From JAKVCB01 sp965243695 (GTDB lineage Bacteria; Planctomycetota; Planctomycetia; Pirellulales; Lacipirellulaceae): a stretch of DNA of 64,000 bases. The translations under genes and the position numbers were made by a program. Shown here piece by piece: positions 17,622 through 26,847 of this stretch (the first letter of the stretch is position 1; every line of letters begins with the position of its first letter). The notes beneath the pieces are model-generated. The model ran no database searches. It was given only the letters and a program-made list of their open reading frames with translations, and had not been told where the DNA came from. Where the stretch lies: positions 744,001 to 808,000 of the forward strand of contig CBDEWC010000014.1 of NCBI GenBank assembly GCA_965243695.1. The letters are read 5' to 3'.

Positions 17622-18836
17622 GTGCTTCGACCCAGGGTGACGCCAGACAGGTTGTTAGAAATGGCCTGCACAGCGCTGGTATTTGCCACTTCGCTTTTTG
17701 CTGGATGTCAATTTGTCTCCGCCGAGACCATTGCCCGGTGCGGGAAGGGTTGGTTGGAAAAGGTGGATCAGTCCATGGTGCTCCATGTGCGTGGAACTCC
17801 CTATGAAATGGGGTATCAACATGGGGCCCTGCTGAAGGAGCATGTCCGCGAAAATATGGGTTTCTTGATGGCTGAGCTGAACAGTCCAACTCTTGTCGAG
17901 TTAGGTTCGTTCAAGGTCAACCCACGAAGTGGGATCCGAGGAATTTGTGAGTTTCAACGGAAACACATTCCACCATCCTATTACGAGGAGTTGGCCGGGT
18001 TGGCGGCTGGGGCCGAACTGGATGAAGACGACATACGCATCGGAAATTTTTTACCGGAACTGATGCACTGCAGCGGTTTTGCCGTGATGAATTCAGCGAC
18101 TAAGGGTGGCACACTTTATCATGGTCGCGTACTCGATTATGCCATCGATTGGCGGTTGCAGGAGCATGCCGTGTTGATCGTTGCGGAACCAGCAGGAGGG
18201 ATTCCTTTTGTGAATGTCACGTACGCTGGTTTCATCGGCTCGGTGACAGGGATGAATGCGCGCCACGTTTCCATTGGGGAGATGGGGGGTGGGGGGTATG
18301 GACACTGGGATGGTGTGCCGATGGCGGTTCTTGTGCGTCAGGTCCTGGAGTCGGCCGAAGATCTTCCGGAAGCGGTCACCTTATTTCGTGATCAGCCACG
18401 GACTTGCCAGTACTTTTTTGTGATTGCCGACGGCAAGACCAACCAGGCAGTTGGCATGGAGGCGTCCTGGAATCGTTTTGAGCTGATCCAACCGGGGAGT
18501 ACCAACGACCGGTTGCCGACGCCGGTTAAAGATTGTGTCCTTCTTTCGGCCGGAGATCGTTATCGCCAACTCGTTCGTCGAGTTGAGCAGGGACATGGCG
18601 ATTTCACTGCGGAATCGGCACGTCGACTCATGGATCGTCCCGTTTCGATGAATTCGAATCTGCACAACGTTCTGTTTGAGCCGGCATCATTGCGGTTGTG
18701 GGTCGCCAATGCCACGGCCGATCTTCAGCCAGCCGCCGATCAGAATTACCAAGAGTTCTCCTTGGAAGAATTACTGGCGCGCCACCCTGACGTTGGGGCA
18801 TGCGAGATTCCGTGGTTGGAAACGGCCCTTCCTTAG
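17622..18836 (+). CDS. C45 family autoproteolytic acyltransferase/hydrolase
   Basis: A 404-residue exported Ntn-hydrolase-type protein of the C45 (penicillin acyltransferase-like) group. A strong AAGGAGGAG ribosome site at 17605-17613 fixes the GTG start at 17622. A signal peptide covers residues about 12-35. GYQHGALLKEHV near residue 65 is typical of this family. The probable catalytic residue is Cys150 in LMHCSGFAV, which by family precedent becomes the N-terminal nucleophile after self-cleavage. The family cleaves or transfers acyl groups on amides; the substrate here is unknown. Leftward and rightward neighbours are unrelated, so it appears to be a single-gene transcript. Confidence 0.8.
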   Translation: MLRPRVTPDRLLEMACTALVFATSLFAGCQFVSAETIARCGKGWLEKVDQSMVLHVRGTPYEMGYQHGALLKEHVRENMGFLMAELNSPTLVELGSFKVNPRSGIRGICEFQRKHIPPSYYEELAGLAAGAELDEDDIRIGNFLPELMHCSGFAVMNSATKGGTLYHGRVLDYAIDWRLQEHAVLIVAEPAGGIPFVNVTYAGFIGSVTGMNARHVSIGEMGGGGYGHWDGVPMAVLVRQVLESAEDLPEAVTLFRDQPRTCQYFFVIADGKTNQAVGMEASWNRFELIQPGSTNDRLPTPVKDCVLLSAGDRYRQLVRRVEQGHGDFTAESARRLMDRPVSMNSNLHNVLFEPASLRLWVANATADLQPAADQNYQEFSLEELLARHPDVGACEIPWLETALP

Positions 18837-18899
18837 ACCAAGGTTCAGACGCAAATTCGCGATAACCGGTCAGCTGTTTGCGCGCCGTGCAGACGTGTG

Positions 18900-19586
18900 C
18901 TACCGATAGCCATCCATGCCAAGCCGAAATTTCAACTCTTGAAACTGCTCAAGGTATTGATCGGTTGTTGAGTGAACATGCTCTGCCTCGGTGATGAATT
19001 TTATTTCCTCGTGGCAAGACACGTTGCAGTCGGCCATGACGTTTTCGTAGGCGGTCAGGTCTTTTCCATAAGCAATCAACAGCTTGTGTTCGTCAAGCTG
19101 GACTTCTTGCGGAATGGCAGGATTGAGTACCGCAATACCGGCACATCCGTCATTGACCAGGAGGTCTTCAAAGTCCCACAAGATGCTCTGCAAGATCGGC
19201 ATGTCCAGGTGCTCTCGGTAAAGGTCAACGTGGCCAGGGCCGCGTCCGTGGCTTGTCTCAAGCACAACATCGACGACATTACCTAGAGGTTCGATCAGTT
19301 CAATAAATATTTCCATCACGCGCTGGCGAGTCACAGCACCCATGAGTACCGGTACGATGGCGTTGCTCTCTTCGTCTCGATAGCTGTCGTGTCGGAAACC
19401 TGCACGGGGAACGATGTCCAGGTCATAGGAAGGACGTACGGCGCCGCTCAATTCAAAGTTGCCGTAGCGGGCAATACTCAAGTGCGTTTCTAACTCATCC
19501 TCGCTGAGCTTATCGAAGCTGCTGGAAGAATGGCTTGAAGTATCGTCATGAAAAACGTTGCGAAAGAACTTTTTGAGGAACCCCAT
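18900..19586 (-). CDS. Conserved hypothetical protein, likely cytoplasmic
   Basis: A 228-residue acidic protein with no signal peptide or membrane helix. Residues about 15-25 are a Ser/His-rich linker (TSSHSSSSF). The rest is predicted mixed alpha/beta (PSYDLDIVPRAGFRHDSYR, VTRQRVMEIFIELIEPLGNVVDVVL). The regular sequence and good coding character make it a real gene. I cannot assign a family; it resembles planctomycete-restricted hypothetical proteins. It converges with the C45 gene and is separated from the next leftward gene by a long spacer. Confidence 0.65.
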   Translation of the reverse strand: MGFLKKFFRNVFHDDTSSHSSSSFDKLSEDELETHLSIARYGNFELSGAVRPSYDLDIVPRAGFRHDSYRDEESNAIVPVLMGAVTRQRVMEIFIELIEPLGNVVDVVLETSHGRGPGHVDLYREHLDMPILQSILWDFEDLLVNDGCAGIAVLNPAIPQEVQLDEHKLLIAYGKDLTAYENVMADCNVSCHEEIKFITEAEHVHSTTDQYLEQFQELKFRLGMDGYR

Positions 19587-20179
19587 CAGTGCATCTCATT
19601 GTTGTGGTGTTTTGCAGGTGGTGGTCAGCAGGCCGTTGGGTGGTGAAACCGTGACCGGGTCACAGTTGCTGACACTCTCGTAAGCGCCGTGGGGAGTTTT
19701 TTTGGGGCCTTTTGACGATGTGCCATGCAGTTTGGCCTCATCATCTGGTAACGGTCTTCATCCAGTTTGACCGTTGAGTCTATTGAGCGGTCCCCGTTCT
19801 GTTTCAAATGTAGGTCACTCAGACAATGACTCCATAAAAGGCAATGTGGTTGCCGGAAAATCGTGGAGCCAACTAACCATACAAGCCGTAGGACCTAACC
19901 CCTCTTGGGCTGTAGGGTTGTGCCACAGAAACCTGTTTCCCGAGGAGACGTTGGTTGGTACCGGATGGTCTTTGCCGACTCCTTGATGCTGCGTACGAGT
20001 GCGTCCAGCTGGTCTTAAGTCGGCTATGCCGTCGAATCGGTAGAATCGTTAACTGACGTCAAGCCTGGATGGCCAAATAATATTGGCCCCCAAGGCGGTC
20101 ATCCAAGGCAAGCCAGGAGGCGGCCCAGGAGAGTTCGGCCAGGGAGAGCTTTGGCGAGAAGATCCGTTTTAGACCCCTT
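19587..20179. other. 593-base spacer with two perfect inverted repeats
   Basis: No gene seen. It holds a 13-bp palindrome GTGACCGGGTCAC (19651-19663), about 65 bases upstream of the leftward hypothetical gene and so well placed as an operator. A second inverted repeat, GGCCAA-N6-TTGGCC, is at 20071-20088, just downstream of the toroid gene. A run of seven T at 19699-19705 has no strong stem. Confidence 0.4.
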
Positions 20180-21448
20180 TTAGCGGCATCGCACCAGGGT
20201 CATGAGGGCCATCGAAGTCCCGTATTGTTTGTGGTAATTGTAAAGTGGAAAATCCCACCAACTTCCATCTTGTTCTTGCAAAGACAGGATGATGTTTGCC
20301 AGTTGTTCTTGAAAAAAAGGCCTGCGATCTTTTGGTAATTCGTCAACGCACATCGCGGCATAAAAGTGTCCGTAGTAGTAAAAGTATCCTGCCACGTAGA
20401 AATCCGAATCATGTGGAACAGGCCGCTTGCGTGCCAGACCAAGCCAACCATTGCGGGCAATCAATCGATTCAGCCAGGTAACGAGCACCTCGTTGGTAAC
20501 CCGTTTATCACCGTACAAACGAAGTGCCAGATTACAAACTTGCGAGCGGCCCAGACTTCCCCCGGGTCGGTTGATGGGGTGCATCGGGACCATTCGCAGG
20601 TATTCCCCGTAGGCATAGCTGAAGTCAGGCTTTTGTTGACGCTTGAGTGAGGCGATTGCCTTGCCAAGTAACTTTTCAGGAAACTCAATTTCAAGCATCT
20701 CCCGGGCATCGTGTAAAGCAATCAGTGCGGTGGCCGTCGTGAAACTCATTGGACTTCCAGCCGGTTGCTGCGTTCCAGCAACAAAGTCGTAATAGCTCCA
20801 GCCACCGTTGATGAAACTGTAGCGACGCAACATATCGACCTGTCCTGCGGCCAGGTTTCGCAGGCGGTCCTGACGTGCCACATCCCCTTTGGCCTGCCTG
20901 TGAAGACGCGCCAGAGCCTGAATCGAGTAAGCGTGGGCCCAGGTGTTATAAATCGCGTCAGGGGTTGCCCGCCGCAGCGTGATTAGCCGCTCACCAAGAG
21001 ATTTTTCTCCACCATCGATTGCTTTGAGGACTTCCACTTGTAGTTCGCCGGGTAAATGATCGGTGGCCTCGATTAGTGCCCACACGACCAAAGAGGTGAC
21101 GGCAGTTCGAAAAGCGTCATGAGCACCTGGAGGAGGAGCGTAGATGTTCAAGCCCTTAGTACCTTCGGGACTTCCCCAGGAACCATCGGGACGCTGATCT
21201 GCCAGTAAAAAAACGACACCTTGCTTGATGGCGTCATCGATTGCTTCTGGAGACGGGGGGATAATCGGTTTTGGTTGAGGCCCGCGAGTCGCAAGGGGCG
21301 AGATTTCCCTGGAGACAGGAGCGTCCGTCTTTTCGGCGCGAGACGGGTCGGCCCACAACACTTCGGGGGTCATCACGGTTAGCAGTCCCAGAACGATGAC
21401 CAACGTGGGAGAAATCTTCAGTAGGAAAGAATCACTGGTCATCTGCAT
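20180..21448 (-). CDS. Exported alpha-toroid (prenyltransferase/terpene-cyclase-like repeat) protein
   Basis: About 422 residues. A signal peptide (LKISPTLVIVLGLLTVMTPEVLWA) is followed by a proline-rich linker and then an alpha-alpha toroid fold of the prenyltransferase/squalene-cyclase repeat type, with QRPDGSWGSPEG, FINGGWSYYDF and EQDGSWWDFPLYNYHKQYG as QW-like repeats. It lacks the DxDD acid motif of squalene cyclases, so it is more likely a binding or structural toroid than a cyclase. The ATG at 21448 (or 21442) overlaps the 3' end of the membrane-fusion adaptor gene, which implies a shared transcript and translational coupling. Confidence 0.75.
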   Translation of the reverse strand: MQMTSDSFLLKISPTLVIVLGLLTVMTPEVLWADPSRAEKTDAPVSREISPLATRGPQPKPIIPPSPEAIDDAIKQGVVFLLADQRPDGSWGSPEGTKGLNIYAPPPGAHDAFRTAVTSLVVWALIEATDHLPGELQVEVLKAIDGGEKSLGERLITLRRATPDAIYNTWAHAYSIQALARLHRQAKGDVARQDRLRNLAAGQVDMLRRYSFINGGWSYYDFVAGTQQPAGSPMSFTTATALIALHDAREMLEIEFPEKLLGKAIASLKRQQKPDFSYAYGEYLRMVPMHPINRPGGSLGRSQVCNLALRLYGDKRVTNEVLVTWLNRLIARNGWLGLARKRPVPHDSDFYVAGYFYYYGHFYAAMCVDELPKDRRPFFQEQLANIILSLQEQDGSWWDFPLYNYHKQYGTSMALMTLVRCR

Positions 21449-23171
21449 CGTCTTGCTCATCTTCCAGGGAGACGACATCGCCGACTTCCAGCCCCGCCAA
21501 AATTTCGATGTTTTTTCCAGAACGCTGGCCAGTTTTCACGTTTCGCCGCTGGACTCCGGTCGACGCGTCGTCCGGATCCACAACCCATACATATTCTTCC
21601 TCTTCGTTCTCTTTGTCGGAATGGATGGCATCCTGGGGGACAACTATCGCATCGGCTTGATCGTACGTGAGTACCTTCACTTTGCACGTCATTCCAGCGA
21701 CGAGCCACTCGGGTTCGCTTTCAGTCAGGAGTTTCAAATCGATCCAGAATTTGGTACTACTAATTGGCGCCATCGAAAGCGTTTGGACTTCGGCTTCAAG
21801 TTGAGGACTTCCCTTGGGTGGAAGTGCGATCTTGGCTGGTTGTCCCGTCTTAACATTGGGTCGATCGGCCTCACCTATATTTCCTGCCACATAAAGTGGG
21901 CGTGGTTTGACGATTGTCATCAAGATGGAATTGGGTGTCGCGGATCGATGGGGGCGAAGCTTGCTGATCATCGACGCCATGTTGGACCACTTCCCCCGCG
22001 TCGCATGCCCGAAATAGACAATGCCGGAGGCAGGTGCTTTTAATTCCAGGAGTGATTTGTCGCTGACGAGTTTAGCATGCCGGTCGGTAGACTTTTTTCG
22101 TTGCTCTCTTAATTTTTCCAATTCGTATCGTGCCCGATTTAGATCCAAGTTTTTCGACATTTCAGCCCGCTCAAAGGCTAATTTGGTGGTTTCAATATCA
22201 TTTTGGAACTGCGATTCCATTCGCGGTAACATGATCTTTAGCACGCGATCGCGATAAAATTCAGCATCCTCGACATTGAATTTGGCCAGTTCAACTGAGT
22301 TGCGTTGACGCTTGAGAATGATTTCTTCTGTTTCTTCGGTAAGATCATCCTCCTCGTACATTTTTTCAAGTTGTTGCAATTCTTCGAGAACGTAATCAAG
22401 CTGGAACTTAGAACCCTTTACGCTATAGTCGACTATCTTTTCGAAAAAATCTTGTTCCAGTTTCTTGAAGCGTTCGTAATCTTCTCGGGCACGTTCAGCG
22501 TTCTGTTGGGTGTTGGACCACTTGAGATCCAGCATTTTTTCAAGCCGGGGCAATTCTTCCTCCGCACGGCGAATCGCCAGGTCGCTGAGACGGAGTTCCA
22601 ATTCCAGGGAGTCGATCGCTTCCTGAAGTTTTCGGCCATCGAATCGGATAACGACTTGGCCTTCATGAACTTCCGAACCATGTGGGACGATCTCTTCAAT
22701 CTTGAATTCCGACCACGCTTCCGGTCGCAGGATGATTTCCGTCGTATTGCGGGCAACGATGGTGCCATTGAAGTTGACTTCTACCTTGAAATGTTCTGCC
22801 TTCACCTTGTGGGACTTGCGATTCTTTTTGTTTTTCGTCGGATCCTTGGTCAGGGTTGAAGCCAGCTTTTCTGGTTCTTCCTCCTCCTCTTTTTCCTTGT
22901 TGTCCACCTCCTTGCTGGCTTTGTCCTCCGGCTGTGAATCGTTTTCCGTGGCATCGTTGGCACCGGTGTTTTCGGCTTCGTCAGGCGTTTCCGACTCGGC
23001 TGTCGATTCTGCGTCGTTGTCTGGCAATTCAGCGTTGTCTGACGATTCTGTTTCGACCTCCACTGGGGCGGTCAGCGCCTCGAGCGAATTGGCCAGTACC
23101 GGTGAGCTGAGTCCAACGCCGGCAACACTCATTCCCAGCAGCAGGAGCAGAGGCTTTAAACAAGTTCTCAT
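21432..23171 (-). CDS. HlyD-type membrane-fusion/periplasmic adaptor protein
   Basis: A 579-residue exported protein. The ATG at 23171 has an AAGGAT site nine bases upstream and a signal peptide (CLKPLLLLLGMSVAGVGLSSPVLA). Residues about 30-120 are a very acidic Glu/Asp/Ser/Lys linker. A lipoyl-like half (VNFNGTIVARNTTEIILRP, GSEVHEGQVVIRFDG) surrounds a long coiled-coil hairpin (about residues 190-370), then the second half (LKAPASGIVYFG), a beta barrel and a membrane-proximal domain (VWVVDPDD...GLEVGDVVSLE). This is the adaptor layout of efflux or secretion systems. No RND pump, ABC permease or outer-membrane channel is adjacent; the partner gene is the toroid protein. Confidence 0.85.
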   Translation of the reverse strand: MRTCLKPLLLLLGMSVAGVGLSSPVLANSLEALTAPVEVETESSDNAELPDNDAESTAESETPDEAENTGANDATENDSQPEDKASKEVDNKEKEEEEEPEKLASTLTKDPTKNKKNRKSHKVKAEHFKVEVNFNGTIVARNTTEIILRPEAWSEFKIEEIVPHGSEVHEGQVVIRFDGRKLQEAIDSLELELRLSDLAIRRAEEELPRLEKMLDLKWSNTQQNAERAREDYERFKKLEQDFFEKIVDYSVKGSKFQLDYVLEELQQLEKMYEEDDLTEETEEIILKRQRNSVELAKFNVEDAEFYRDRVLKIMLPRMESQFQNDIETTKLAFERAEMSKNLDLNRARYELEKLREQRKKSTDRHAKLVSDKSLLELKAPASGIVYFGHATRGKWSNMASMISKLRPHRSATPNSILMTIVKPRPLYVAGNIGEADRPNVKTGQPAKIALPPKGSPQLEAEVQTLSMAPISSTKFWIDLKLLTESEPEWLVAGMTCKVKVLTYDQADAIVVPQDAIHSDKENEEEEYVWVVDPDDASTGVQRRNVKTGQRSGKNIEILAGLEVGDVVSLEDEQDDADDQ

Positions 23172-23452
23172 CGAGGTATCCTTATGGGACTTGCGTGTCG
23201 AATCTTGCGGGAAACGGTCAGTTCCCTTAAACGGGCGGCGAGCCCGTATGGGCTGCACTTCTGGGGAAATCCGCGGTGGACTTCCCGGAGGGTCATTCGG
23301 AGGTTGAGGCCCAGATCTCCATTTTCTCTTGCCTGGCCTCGGTTTTCAAGGAATTACCGGTTGGGTTATGACCAGATTGGCCAACCCTGGCTTCGGTTAG
23401 AGCCGATAGGCTGCGAGTCCCCCACTGATCGCGGCCAGGTCGCCTGGGAATA

Positions 23453-24556
23453 TTATGGAGAGTCAGGCAGATGAAAGTCAGCCAGCCAGAGCTGGCTGGA
23501 ATGATTTGGCGTTCGGTTGGAGGTCCACATCAGTTGTTTTCCGTCAGGGGAAAAGACCGGGAGAACGTCGGCAGCCGGATGATTTGTGACCCGGATTGGG
23601 TTTCCCACTCCCCGGAGTTTGTCGCCATCCATTTCGTAAGCGAGCACCCAGAGGTCGTAGTTGGGTCGCTTGGTGGGATCGCTGTGATCGGCTCCGGTCC
23701 AAATAATATAGGGCTGTGTGGGGTGCCAATAGGGGGCCCAATTCACACCATCGATGTTAGTGAGGGCAACGTCATGCTGGCCGTCGGCTCGAATCGCATG
23801 GATTTGCAGATAGTCAGGTCGGACACGGTCGGTGCGATAGATGATCCAGTTGCCGTCGGGTGAAAAGAAGGGGCCGCCGTCGTAGCCAGGCTCGTTGGTG
23901 ATTTGACGGGTATTTTTACCGTCAACGTCCATTATGTAGAGATCAGGATCTCCATCTCGATCGCTGCAGAAAACAATTGTGGTGCCATCCGGAGAATAGG
24001 CACATTCTGCATCATAGCCGGGCGTATCGGTTAGCCGTGTAAGCTTCTTGCCCTCGCGATCTGCTACGAAGAGTTCCATGTAAGGATCAAAATCCCATTG
24101 GTACCGTCGACGCCGACCTGTGCGACGGTCTTCTTCTTGCTGCTCAAGCGCAGCCACCTCGGTGGCGCGGAGATTGGGGTCAAGATGGCTTGAAGCAAAG
24201 AGAATCTTGTTTCCGTCAGGAGAGAAGTAACTGCAAGTCGTTCTGCCATGTCCGGTGCTGATTCGGCGCGGCAAAGCCCCGTCGGTAAGTTGCTGGGAAT
24301 AAATTTGATAAAAGGGATAGCCTGGAGAAATTGCCTGATAAACGATGGTTTGGCCGTCCGGTGCAAAGTACCCTTCTCCCGCCTTGGAAAATCCCTCAGT
24401 GAGCGGACGGATATTTGAAAGATAATTTGCCTCGACAGGCAAATCGTCTGCCTGCGCCTTTGATATCGGATTGCCATACGCCATTGCAGCGGCTGAAAGT
24501 ATGGTGAGCGTAAGCCGACCGATCGTGAATTTCCGCTTGGCGTTGCTTGCTTGCAT
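23453..24556 (-). CDS. TolB-like beta-propeller protein (PD40/WD40-like repeats)
   Basis: A 367-residue exported propeller. An N-terminal signal (LTLTILSAAAMAYG) precedes six PD40 repeats, each with a core like FAPDGQTIVYQA, FSPDGNKILFAS, YSPDGTTIVFCSDRDG, FSPDGNWIIYRTD and FSPDGKQLMWTSNR. It resembles the propeller of TolB but lacks TolB's N-terminal domain. Periplasmic or surface location and a protein- or ligand-binding role are likely. It is the first of three leftward genes, but 281 bases separate it from the adaptor gene, so cotranscription is uncertain. That spacer contains one hairpin (ACGGGC-N5-GCCCGT, 23231-23247). Confidence 0.82.
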   Translation of the reverse strand: MQASNAKRKFTIGRLTLTILSAAAMAYGNPISKAQADDLPVEANYLSNIRPLTEGFSKAGEGYFAPDGQTIVYQAISPGYPFYQIYSQQLTDGALPRRISTGHGRTTCSYFSPDGNKILFASSHLDPNLRATEVAALEQQEEDRRTGRRRRYQWDFDPYMELFVADREGKKLTRLTDTPGYDAECAYSPDGTTIVFCSDRDGDPDLYIMDVDGKNTRQITNEPGYDGGPFFSPDGNWIIYRTDRVRPDYLQIHAIRADGQHDVALTNIDGVNWAPYWHPTQPYIIWTGADHSDPTKRPNYDLWVLAYEMDGDKLRGVGNPIRVTNHPAADVLPVFSPDGKQLMWTSNRTPNHSSQLWLADFHLPDSP

Positions 24557-24762
24557 ATTCGACTAATTTGCGAGAGATAGGAAGAGTTGTACCACAGAGA
24601 ACTACTTCCATCGTTACGTGGTTCGTGATTTTGACAAGGGGTTTTCGATTTTAACAAGGTGGATTGTGGGAATGGGGGCCATGACGAATCCCGGGATCCT
24701 ACGGTATGATACCGAGTTCAGCCTATTTCCACTGGAGCTCTTTCCCGGAATCTTGCAGTACC

Positions 24763-25323
24763 ATGGCCAAAATTTATACACGTACCGGCGACACTGGTGA
24801 TACGGGACTCATCGGGGGTAGCCGTGCCCGCAAAGACAACCTTCGTGTGGCTGCCTATGGAGATGTGGATGAATTGAATGCCGCGATTGGCTTGGCTCGA
24901 GCCGAGTTGAGTCAGACACTCCCAGCGGTTGAGGCAATCGATCTTATTCTGGTTCGTTTGCAGCACCAGCTGTTCAACCTTGGTGCTGAACTGGCAACTG
25001 CCTCAACCAGTAAGGCAGTTTCGTTTGAGGTTGAAGCTGCCGATGTTGTGTCGCTGGAGAATGATATCGATCACTACAGTGGGGTCCTCAAACCGCTTAC
25101 CGAGTTCGTTTTACCTGGGGGAAGCAAGTCAGCAGCAGCACTCCATTTGGCCCGCTGTATTTGTCGCCGGGCAGAGCGCAAAATTGTGACCCTTGGCACA
25201 GTTGAACCAGTGCGGCCTGAGGTGCTCCGCTATGTGAACCGGCTCAGTGACCTGCTGTTTGTTTTGGCCCGTGCCGCGAACCATGTCTCTGGTGCCGAGG
25301 ACGTCACTTGGAAAAAGGGTTGA
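24763..25323 (+). CDS. Cob(I)alamin adenosyltransferase, PduO type
   Basis: A 186-residue enzyme that transfers the adenosyl group of ATP to cob(I)alamin to make coenzyme B12. The ATP-binding start YTRTGDTGDTGLIGGSR is at residue 5, GDVDELNAAIG near 40, and the C-terminal pair LARCICRRAERK and RYVNRLSDLLFVLAR are the family's active-site motifs. I took the ATG at 24763 because the motif lies at once after it; a longer frame from 24706 adds unrelated residues. No other cobalamin gene or B12 riboswitch was seen nearby. Confidence 0.93.
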   Translation: MAKIYTRTGDTGDTGLIGGSRARKDNLRVAAYGDVDELNAAIGLARAELSQTLPAVEAIDLILVRLQHQLFNLGAELATASTSKAVSFEVEAADVVSLENDIDHYSGVLKPLTEFVLPGGSKSAAALHLARCICRRAERKIVTLGTVEPVRPEVLRYVNRLSDLLFVLARAANHVSGAEDVTWKKG

Positions 25324-26347
25324 AGGCCGATGTCTGGCGCAGGGAAGCCTTTGCCAACGAGACATTTCTCGTCGAAGGTTGACGAATTGTTTGAGGTGTA
25401 ATTCGCAGAAGGTCAAGCCATTGCAAAGGCCCAACGATTGATTGGCCTAACTGCACTTTCCGGCGTCTGGAACTGGACCTTTTGGGCCTGTAGATTTCTA
25501 TTCTAGGACAATGTTCCCACGGCCAGGAGATTTTCGCGAACTTGTTTGTGAGCGTTTGCAATGATCCCAGCGGGTTTTTTAGCAGAGGGTTCTGTGGTTG
25601 AGGTCGAGGTCCACCTGATTATTTCCAGCGGTCTGAAAGCAATTATTTGACAAAATGCAATGCCGTATTGGTGGGGAGTTCTTTTGCCACAGGATAGACT
25701 TCAGCAGTCACATCGTTGTTTTTGGATCGTATTCGGGGCACGGGTGTGGTCAAGCGACTCACTTCCTGTAAGGGGCGCCGGTTCCGAGTTCGGATCTTCG
25801 ACTCTGCCGAGGGCAAGGGTATTCATCCCAACGGGGGTGACCAGCCGCGTTTTGCAATCGACCTGATGGCCGACATTGGCCTGTGAGTTAGCCCCACAAG
25901 GATTTTCAGAGCATGTTCTTTATTATCTCTTTCCGCCCTGATTTGAGGCGTTTGCTGAGTCGCTCAAATTGAGTACGATGGGACGTGGTTGCTATATAGG
26001 TAGGGCCATTGGTTTTGCTGCTCTATTTGCCAATGGATGGTTGGTGGGGTATCTTGACGCCCAGATTGGGCCGTGTGACCCGGTGACTACTGTGACCCTG
26101 TGAATCCGGGAGATTCGAGGGGGTCGACATGGACTTTTACGGTGAAGAGAATACTATTTAATCGACACATGATTCCAGCTTGTCACCAAGAGGATTAAGT
26201 CCTGAAGAGGTGACCAGCGTAACGCGTAGGCGGCACAGGCTTGCTGTGTTAGTATGTCCTGTGAAACTTTGCATGACTTTTCCCTTCCGCAGCATATTGC
26301 CTGTCGGCTGGGATTCTTAAGCAGCTAACTTTTAGGGAGCCAAGGCG
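25324..26347. other. 1-kb spacer upstream of glnB
   Basis: The longest gene-free stretch. A 41-codon frame at 25978-26103 with a hydrophobic centre (IGFAALFANGWLVGYL) is possible but lacks a good ribosome site. A sequence resembling a sigma-54 site at 26231-26244 has the wrong spacing by one base. No tRNA, riboswitch or terminator was recognised. Confidence 0.4.
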
Positions 26348-26686
26348 ATGAAAAAAGTCGAAGCTATTATCCGCCATTTCAAACTTGAAGAAGTGAAGAA
26401 CGTATTGAGCGAACAGGGAGTGGTTGGCATGACGGTTACCGAAGTTCGTGGGTTTGGGCGTCAGAAGGGCCACACGGAAATGTATCGGGGGACAGAGTAC
26501 GCGGTTGACTTTGTACCGAAAGTGAAATTAGAGATTGCCATCGATGATGGTCGCCTACAGGCGGTTCTTGATACGGTCGTCAAGTCGGCACAAACCGGTC
26601 AAATCGGAGATGGAAAAATATTTGTATCGGACCTATCGGAAACAATTCGTATTCGCACGGGCGAAACAGGTCCTGAGGCGCTTTAG
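26348..26686 (+). CDS. glnB: Nitrogen regulatory protein P-II
   Basis: A 112-residue PII protein of standard length that reports 2-oxoglutarate, ATP/ADP and nitrogen status to targets. It starts MKKVEAIIRHFKLEEVK. The T-loop holds the uridylylation site Tyr51 in GHTEMYRGTEYAVDF, and the C-terminal signature is TGQIGDGKIFV. A GGGAGCC site precedes the ATG. The modifying enzyme glnD starts about 160 bases downstream on the same strand, so the protein and its uridylyltransferase are encoded together. No ammonium transporter gene is in the window. Confidence 0.97.
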   Translation: MKKVEAIIRHFKLEEVKNVLSEQGVVGMTVTEVRGFGRQKGHTEMYRGTEYAVDFVPKVKLEIAIDDGRLQAVLDTVVKSAQTGQIGDGKIFVSDLSETIRIRTGETGPEAL

Positions 26687-26847
26687 GATTTTGTCCAAAG
26701 TATGGCAGGACGCCAAGGTCTCAAGACGCCTTGTGGCGAGTTGGTGTGTTTTAGGCCAGCTAGCTATGTCGTTGTCTTGTGACCTTGATCTTCTCCGTTC
26801 GTTTTTTTACCGCGCCGTCAGCGAATTCCTCCCCGACCGGTGATGCT

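Noticed and set aside
17525..17689. Longer N-terminus of the leftward PEP-CTERM protein
   Set aside because: It would overlap the divergent gene with its strong ribosome site and place the signal peptide far from the start.
24600..24762. B12 riboswitch upstream of the cobalamin adenosyltransferase
   Set aside because: No B12-box-like sequence or suitable helices are present; the spacer is also too short for the full aptamer.
26231..26244. Sigma-54-like site upstream of glnB (GGCAC then TTGCT)
   Set aside because: The GG and GC elements are one base closer than the strict spacing that sigma-54 needs, and the -24 T is C. The location before a PII gene is tempting but the spacing rules it out.
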